A stretch of 58,535 bases of DNA from Actinomycetes bacterium (GTDB lineage Bacteria; Actinomycetota; Acidimicrobiia; Acidimicrobiales; Acidimicrobiaceae): positions 83,905 to 142,439 of the forward strand of contig JAKAQL010000001.1 of NCBI GenBank assembly GCA_021822605.1, written 5' to 3'. A program made the translations under genes and the position numbers. Shown piece after piece: positions 53,505 to 58,535 of this stretch; position 1 is the first letter of the stretch; each line of letters begins with the position of its first letter. The notes under the pieces are model-generated. The model saw nothing but the letters and a program-made list of their open reading frames with translations. It made no database searches and was not told where the DNA came from.

Positions 53505-55071
53505 TCGCAGAAGAGTCTTCGTACCAGGTGATTCGGCGGCACGTTCTGTCGGAGCCGATGAGGTGGCGCGACGGATCACCCAGATCTCAAGTGAAAGAGG
53601 TCTGGAGGTTGAGGTGGTGCGGAACGGTTCCCGGGGCCTTTACTGGTTGGAGCCTCTCGTTGAGGTGGAGACTCCCGAAGGCCGGATCGGCTATGGTCCA
53701 GTCACCGCCGCGGAGGTGGAGGGGCTCGTCGACGTTGGCTTCCTCGATGGAGGCGATCATGCCTTGAAAATTGGTGTCACCGAGGAGATCCCCTATCTCG
53801 CCAAACAGGATCGGTTTAGCTTTGCGGACATCGGTGTGATCGACCCGTTCTCTACCTCGGACTACCGTGCCCACGGAGGATTATCTGGACTGACGAAGGC
53901 GCTATCGATGAGCTCGCAGGAGATCGTCGCCGCTGTGTCTGATTCGGGCTTGCGAGGGAGAGGAGGCGCCGGGTTTCCGACTGGGATCAAGTGGCAGACC
54001 GTCCTTGATGCAGTGGCGGACGAGAAGTTCGTCTGCTGCAATGCTGACGAAGGCGATAGCGGGACCTTCGCAGACCGGATGGTGATGGAGGGAGAGCCAT
54101 TCCTCTTGATTGAGAGCATGGCGATAGCCGGTGTCGCCGTCGGCGCGAGTGTCGGCTATGTCTTTATCAGATCTGAGTATCCCGATGCTCTCTCCGCTAT
54201 GCGGCGTGCGGTCGAGGTTGCATACGAAGAGGGTTGGCTGGGTTCGGACATCCTTGGCTCCTCTTACCGTTTTGATCTGCACGTCAAGTCCGGTGCAGGC
54301 GCCTATATCAGCGGTGAGGAGATGGCGATGCTCGAGAGCGTCGAGGGGAGGAGGGCAGTCGTGAGGGCCAAGCCACCGCTGCCAGCGATCCAGGGACTTT
54401 TCGGCAAGCCGACACTGGTGAATAACGTTCTTTCCCTCATTGCGATTCCGAGGATACTGACTGGAGGGTCGAAGGAGTACCGAGAGCGTGGTTGTGCGAG
54501 ATCGCGTGGCACCCAAGTATTTCAGCTGGCTGGCAACGTGGCTCACCCGGGAATCGTTGAAGTTCCTTTCGGTATTACGTTGCACGAGTTGCTCTACGGT
54601 TTTGGCGGGGGATCCAGGAGTGGAAGACCGATCAAGGCCGTTCAGGTGGGCGGACCTTTGGGTTCCTATATCGCGGTATCGGACTTCTCAATGAAGGTGG
54701 ACTACGAGACCTTCGCGCAGGCGGGAGCCATGGTCGGTCACGGCGGGATTGTGGTCCATGACGACAACACTGACATGGGGAAAATGGCGAGGTTTGCGAT
54801 GGAGTTCTGTGCTGTGGAGTCATGTGGGAAGTGCACTCCGTGCAGGATTGGTTCGGTGCGCGGCATGGAGGTGATCGACCGGATCCTAGCCAAGCACGAT
54901 GTTCTGGACAATCTTCGCCTGCTAGATGATCTCTTAGAGACGATGACGGACGGGTCATTGTGTGCAATGGGTGGTCTCACGCCGATGCCGGTGAGGTCCA
55001 TACTTAAGAACTTTTCAGCCGAACTCGGTATCGACTCCATTGACTTGGTCGAGATCGGGCGGGTCGTGTGA
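53497..55071 (+). CDS. fdsB: NAD-dependent formate dehydrogenase beta subunit (NuoF-like)
   Basis: The 524-residue flavoprotein has an N-terminal thioredoxin-like region. The FMN/NAD-binding core follows (LRGRGGAGFPTGIKWQTV, CNADEGDSGTFADRMVMEGE, SGAGAYISGEEMAMLESVEG), then SLBB. The [4Fe-4S] motif is ESCGKCTPCRIGSVRG with a further Cys in DGSLCAMGG. It reduces NAD with electrons from formate. GTG at 53497 overlaps fdsG; fdsA follows after 16 bp. Confidence 0.93.
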   Translation: MVDRRRVFVPGDSAARSVGADEVARRITQISSERGLEVEVVRNGSRGLYWLEPLVEVETPEGRIGYGPVTAAEVEGLVDVGFLDGGDHALKIGVTEEIPYLAKQDRFSFADIGVIDPFSTSDYRAHGGLSGLTKALSMSSQEIVAAVSDSGLRGRGGAGFPTGIKWQTVLDAVADEKFVCCNADEGDSGTFADRMVMEGEPFLLIESMAIAGVAVGASVGYVFIRSEYPDALSAMRRAVEVAYEEGWLGSDILGSSYRFDLHVKSGAGAYISGEEMAMLESVEGRRAVVRAKPPLPAIQGLFGKPTLVNNVLSLIAIPRILTGGSKEYRERGCARSRGTQVFQLAGNVAHPGIVEVPFGITLHELLYGFGGGSRSGRPIKAVQVGGPLGSYIAVSDFSMKVDYETFAQAGAMVGHGGIVVHDDNTDMGKMARFAMEFCAVESCGKCTPCRIGSVRGMEVIDRILAKHDVLDNLRLLDDLLETMTDGSLCAMGGLTPMPVRSILKNFSAELGIDSIDLVEIGRVV

Positions 55072-55087
55072 GTCTTCGTGAAGGGAT

Positions 55088-58000
55088 GTGGAGATGACGC
55101 TCATAAAGGAACGTGACTTCGGTACGCCGGCGGTGACTTCAGGGAAGGAGGTCGGCATATCGGTAGATGGGTTTGCGATCCGAGTTCCTGAGGGGACCTC
55201 GGTGATGAGGGCGGCCGCGCTGGCGGGGATCGATATTCCAAAACTGTGCGCGACCGACTCGTTACAGGCTTTCGGATCTTGCCGACTCTGCCTGGTGGAG
55301 ATTGAGGGCAAGAAAGGCACTCCCTCCTCCTGCACTACGCCAGTTGAGGATGGGATGGTTATCTCGACTCAGACTCCCAAGCTAGAGAAACTCAGGCGTA
55401 ACGTGATGGAGCTGTACATCTCCGATCACCCTCTTGAGTGCTTGAGCTGTGCCGCCAACGGGGATTGTGAGCTCCAAGACATGGCAGGACTCGTCGGTTT
55501 GCGAAGCGTCAGGTATGGTTTGGAGGGGAAAAACCACTTTGACGCCGAGAAGGACGGATCGAACCCTTACTTCACCTTTGAACCAGCCAAGTGCATCGTC
55601 TGTTCGCGGTGCGTGCGCGCCTGTGAGGAGATTCAGGGGACCTTTGCGTTGACGATTGTTGGCAGAGGGTTCGATTCCAAGGTCGCTCCAGGCCCCTCGA
55701 TGGAGTTCTTTAGCTCCGAGTGTGTCTCATGCGGAGCATGTGTGCAGGCATGTCCGACTGCGACTCTTGAGGAGAATTCAGTCATCGAACATGGCCTTGG
55801 CAACCGCACCGTTTTGACGACCTGTGCCTACTGTGGCGTCGGGTGCAGCTTCAAAGCCGAGATGCGAGGCGACCAAGTGATGCGGATGGTCCCCTACAAG
55901 GATGGCGGGGCCAACGAGGGCCACTCCTGCGTCAAGGGGCGATTTGCGTGGGGGTATGCGACCCACAAGGACAGAATCCTGAAGCCGCTCGTGAGGGAAT
56001 CGATCCGCGAGCCTTTTCACGAGATCTCATGGGGCGAGGCGATCAACTATGCAGCCACGAAGTTCAAAAAGATTCAAGAGAAGCACGGTGTTGGCTCGAT
56101 AGGCGGCATCACATCCTCGCGCTGTACGAATGAGGAGGTCTTCGCCGTCCAGAAGATGATTAGGGCGGGATTTGGCAACAACAACACTGACACCTGCGCC
56201 AGGGTGTGTCATTCGCCAACCGGGTTTGGCCTGAGCCAGACCTTTGGAACCTCAGCCGGGACCCAGGACTTCAAGTCAGTGGAGAATGCCGATGTTGTGC
56301 TGGTGATTGGGGCGAACCCCACAGATGCCCATCCGGTCTTCGCGGCGAGGTTAAAGCGACGCCTGCGGGCTGGAGCGAAGCTTATCGTGATTGACCCTAG
56401 GCGGATCGAACTCATCAAGTTTCCACACGCAGGTGCGGCCTATCATCTCCAACTTCATCCGGGGACGAATGTTGCCATGATCAACGCGTTGTCACACGTC
56501 GTGGTCACAGAGGGATTGCTCAACCAGCAGTTCATTGACGAGCGCTGCGAAGAGCGTGACTTCATCGCTTGGCGTGAGTTTATCGCCGGAGAGGAGAACT
56601 CACCCGAAGCGCTCGCGCAGGTGACGGGCGTTGCTCCGGAGATAGTTCGCCAAGCGGCACGACTCTATGCCAAAGGGCCGAACGGCGCTATCTACTATGG
56701 CCTCGGCGTGACGGAGCATTCCCAGGGATCGACGATGGTTATGGGGCTGGCCAACCTTGCCATGGCGACTGGAAATCTGGGCAGATCGGGGGTGGGCGTG
56801 AACCCCCTTCGTGGTCAGAACAACGTCCAGGGCTCATGCGACATGGGATCTTTTCCCCATGAGTTTGCTGGCTACCGACATGTGAGCGACGATGCCGTAC
56901 GCCATGTGTTCGAGGAGGAGTGGGGCAAAAAGCTCGACAACGAACCCGGCTTTCGAATACCAAATATGTTCGACGCTGCTCTTGAGGGTACCTTCAAGGG
57001 CATGTTCATCCAAGGGGAGGACATCGCGCAGTCAGACCCTGACAGTAGTCACGTCAGAGAGGCGTTGGCGAATCTAGAGTTCTGCGTCATACAGGATCTG
57101 TTCTTGAACGAGACAGCGCAGTACGCCCACATGGTACTCCCGGGTACCTCGTTTCTCGAGAAAGACGGTACCTTCACGAATGCAGAAAGGAGAATGAACA
57201 GGGTTCGCCCGGTTATGGCTCCAAAGTGTGGAAAGCATGAGTGGGAAGTTGTCAGCGAGATCGCCACCGCCATGGGATACTCGATGCACTATAACAACGC
57301 TGGCGAGATCTTGGACGAGATTGCGAGGACTACTCCTGCCTTCTCTGGTGTCAGTTTTGAGAAGCTGGACAAGTTGGGGAGTGTCCAGTGGCCCTGCAAC
57401 GACGCCGCACCCGAGGGCACGCCTATCATGCACGTTGGCACCTTTGTGAGAGGTAAAGGACGGTTTATGCGGACACCGTTTGTGGCGACACCTGAGAAGA
57501 CGACGAGACGCTACCCCTTGATCCTCACCACCGGAAGGATTCTGACGCAGTACAATGTGGGGGCTCAGACGCGACGTACCGACAACGTCGCCTGGTCTCG
57601 GGAAGACCTGCTGGAGATCAATCCAATCGATGCCGAGGATCGCGGCATCAAGGACGGTGATTGGGTTCTGATGGCCTCTCGAGATGGTGAGACACGGCTT
57701 AGAGCCCTGTTGACCGAGAGGGTGCCACAGGGGGTTGTCTACACCACCTTCCATTATCCGAACTCCGCCGTCAATGTCGTCACGACTGAGATTGCCGATT
57801 GGGCCACCAGCTGTCCGGAGTACAAGGTGACCGCTGTTCAGGTGAGATTGCAGACGGCTGCTTGGGACGGAGCTAGGGCGGAACGTTCGCATGGCGAGCA
57901 GGTGCGAGTAGCTGCTGGGGAGTTGCGAGATGACTTGGTGAGAGTCGCAAATCAGGTCGGGGCCAATTTTGCCCTCTACTCACACGAGGAGGCCGTCGCA

Positions 58001-58138
58001 GCGATAGCAGATCACCTCAGACGTTTCTGGGCACCATCTATGAGGGCCGAGTTCATGGAGCATCTCGATGACAACAGGTTGGATTCCGTCGTCGTGGAGG
58101 CTGGAAACAGGTTGAAGGTTCTCGCGCAGCCCGGCTAG
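55088..58138 (+). CDS. fdsA: Formate dehydrogenase alpha subunit, with FdsD-like C-terminal fusion
   Basis: The 1016-residue molybdoenzyme begins with a NuoG-like iron-sulfur region: CRLCLVEIEG, the His-Cys cluster HPLECLSCAANGDCELQ, and two ferredoxin-type clusters (CIVCSRCVRAC, CVSCGACVQACP). The molybdopterin part starts CAYCGVGCSFKAE. NNTDTCARVCHSPTGFGLSQ supplies the molybdenum ligand as Cys, not selenocysteine. The bis-MGD domains and a C-terminal D-domain (LTTGRILTQYNVGAQTRR) follow. Residues about 944-1016 (DDLVRVANQVGANFALYSHE, VAAIADHLRRFWAPSMR) match the separate FdsD subunit of Cupriavidus- and Rhodobacter-type complexes. It oxidises formate to carbon dioxide. No fdsC/fdhD chaperone gene was found before the window ends. 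Confidence 0.93.
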   Translation: MEMTLIKERDFGTPAVTSGKEVGISVDGFAIRVPEGTSVMRAAALAGIDIPKLCATDSLQAFGSCRLCLVEIEGKKGTPSSCTTPVEDGMVISTQTPKLEKLRRNVMELYISDHPLECLSCAANGDCELQDMAGLVGLRSVRYGLEGKNHFDAEKDGSNPYFTFEPAKCIVCSRCVRACEEIQGTFALTIVGRGFDSKVAPGPSMEFFSSECVSCGACVQACPTATLEENSVIEHGLGNRTVLTTCAYCGVGCSFKAEMRGDQVMRMVPYKDGGANEGHSCVKGRFAWGYATHKDRILKPLVRESIREPFHEISWGEAINYAATKFKKIQEKHGVGSIGGITSSRCTNEEVFAVQKMIRAGFGNNNTDTCARVCHSPTGFGLSQTFGTSAGTQDFKSVENADVVLVIGANPTDAHPVFAARLKRRLRAGAKLIVIDPRRIELIKFPHAGAAYHLQLHPGTNVAMINALSHVVVTEGLLNQQFIDERCEERDFIAWREFIAGEENSPEALAQVTGVAPEIVRQAARLYAKGPNGAIYYGLGVTEHSQGSTMVMGLANLAMATGNLGRSGVGVNPLRGQNNVQGSCDMGSFPHEFAGYRHVSDDAVRHVFEEEWGKKLDNEPGFRIPNMFDAALEGTFKGMFIQGEDIAQSDPDSSHVREALANLEFCVIQDLFLNETAQYAHMVLPGTSFLEKDGTFTNAERRMNRVRPVMAPKCGKHEWEVVSEIATAMGYSMHYNNAGEILDEIARTTPAFSGVSFEKLDKLGSVQWPCNDAAPEGTPIMHVGTFVRGKGRFMRTPFVATPEKTTRRYPLILTTGRILTQYNVGAQTRRTDNVAWSREDLLEINPIDAEDRGIKDGDWVLMASRDGETRLRALLTERVPQGVVYTTFHYPNSAVNVVTTEIADWATSCPEYKVTAVQVRLQTAAWDGARAERSHGEQVRVAAGELRDDLVRVANQVGANFALYSHEEAVAAIADHLRRFWAPSMRAEFMEHLDDNRLDSVVVEAGNRLKVLAQPG

Positions 58139-58535
58139 CCCTTGAGAAAGGGTGGGATGAGGGGCGTGCGACTCCGGTGTTGGGGCGGCTGCTTGACGGG
58201 TTCCAGGCTTGGAATCCCCGAAGTTCACAAGGCAGGAAATTTCTCTTCCGCCACAGTAGATCCAGCTCCAGGCGCGCCCCCTATCGGCGTATGTTGTCGA
58301 CGCGCATCGTGCATCTGGCGGACGCCTAACTCGAAGTTTTGAGAGTCCTTAGGATCGGCGGGTTGTCGATGAGCATCCATCGTTGGGCTGGTCATCCTAG
58401 TTGATCGCACCGATGAGGTGGGCCGTAGCTGTCGTCGGTCGAGCCGCATGGAACGAGAGCCGCACGGAACGAGGGCCGATTGACGCGGCTAGGACTCTGC
58501 TGAACTACCCCTACTCGTGTAACCGGAGGGAGATC
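58139..58535. other. Region downstream of fdsA, nothing clearly coding
   Basis: About 400 bp. No frame shows FdhD, MobA or other expected formate dehydrogenase accessory features. A 16-bp imperfect tandem repeat lies at 58443-58474. GGAGGGAG at the very end could be the ribosome site of a gene beginning outside the window. Confidence 0.45.
58443..58474. repeat. 16-bp imperfect tandem repeat
   Basis: GCCGCATGGAACGAGA (58443-58458) is followed by GCCGCACGGAACGAGG (58459-58474), two differences. Confidence 0.6.

Noticed and set aside
56180-56240. Selenocysteine in the formate dehydrogenase active site
   Set aside because: The molybdenum ligand codon in ARVCHSPT is a normal Cys codon (TGT), with no in-frame TGA.

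Overview
The window looks like chromosomal DNA of an acidophilic or iron-oxidising actinobacterium of class Acidimicrobiia (Ferrimicrobium or Acidithrix-like). This is inference, from three things: moderate-to-high GC with frequent GTG and TTG starts; an actinobacterial core gene order (xer, whiG, rpsB, tsf, pyrH, frr, cdsA, dxr, rseP, ispG, proS, rimP, nusA, ylxR, infB, rbfA, truB, ribF, rpsO, pnp, dapB, dapA, rnj, ftsK, D,D-carboxypeptidase, thrB, pgsA, cinA, recA, miaB); and secreted proteins built from GYWLVAADGGVFDFG-type repeats, which I associate with Acidimicrobiia.

Layout. Positions 1-15500 are accessory. They hold a secreted repeat protein cut by the window edge, a P-loop kinase, two lipoproteins, and a nucleotidyltransferase (AbiEii-like) gene broken by single-base shifts next to its small partner. 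Next come an orphan UDP-sulfoquinovose synthase gene preceded by a strong stem-loop, an ArdC-like zinc peptidase, an S51 peptidase fused to a cysteinyl-tRNA-synthetase-like tail, tRNA-Glu and a radical SAM enzyme. A secreted CAP-domain protein with 51-residue repeats, an MMPL transporter with a divergent MarR regulator and a decayed TnpB transposon gene complete this part. Positions 15600-50776 are a dense, almost entirely plus-strand block for translation, isoprenoid, phospholipid, lysine and threonine synthesis, RNA processing, cell division and DNA repair. Positions 50828-58138 hold a soluble chemoreceptor-like protein and an NAD-dependent formate dehydrogenase operon (fdsG, fdsB, fdsA), in which the small FdsD subunit appears fused to the end of FdsA.

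How the genes work together. Many core genes overlap or abut (pyrH/frr, dxr/rseP, rimP/nusA/ylxR, rbfA/truB/ribF, dapA/rnj/ftsK), which implies long cotranscribed units. Leader hairpins stand before rpsB, rimP-nusA and rpsO, genes that are autoregulated in many bacteria. The formate dehydrogenase would pass electrons from formate to NAD.

One unusual global trait is a set of short head-to-tail duplications (16-26 bp, two or three copies) in at least five intergenic gaps. No complete, clearly novel multi-gene system was recognised. The most interesting items are the broken AbiEii-like pair, the stem-loop before sqdB, the S51-CysRS-like fusion, the FdsA-FdsD fusion, the decayed TnpB locus and the recurrent intergenic microduplications.
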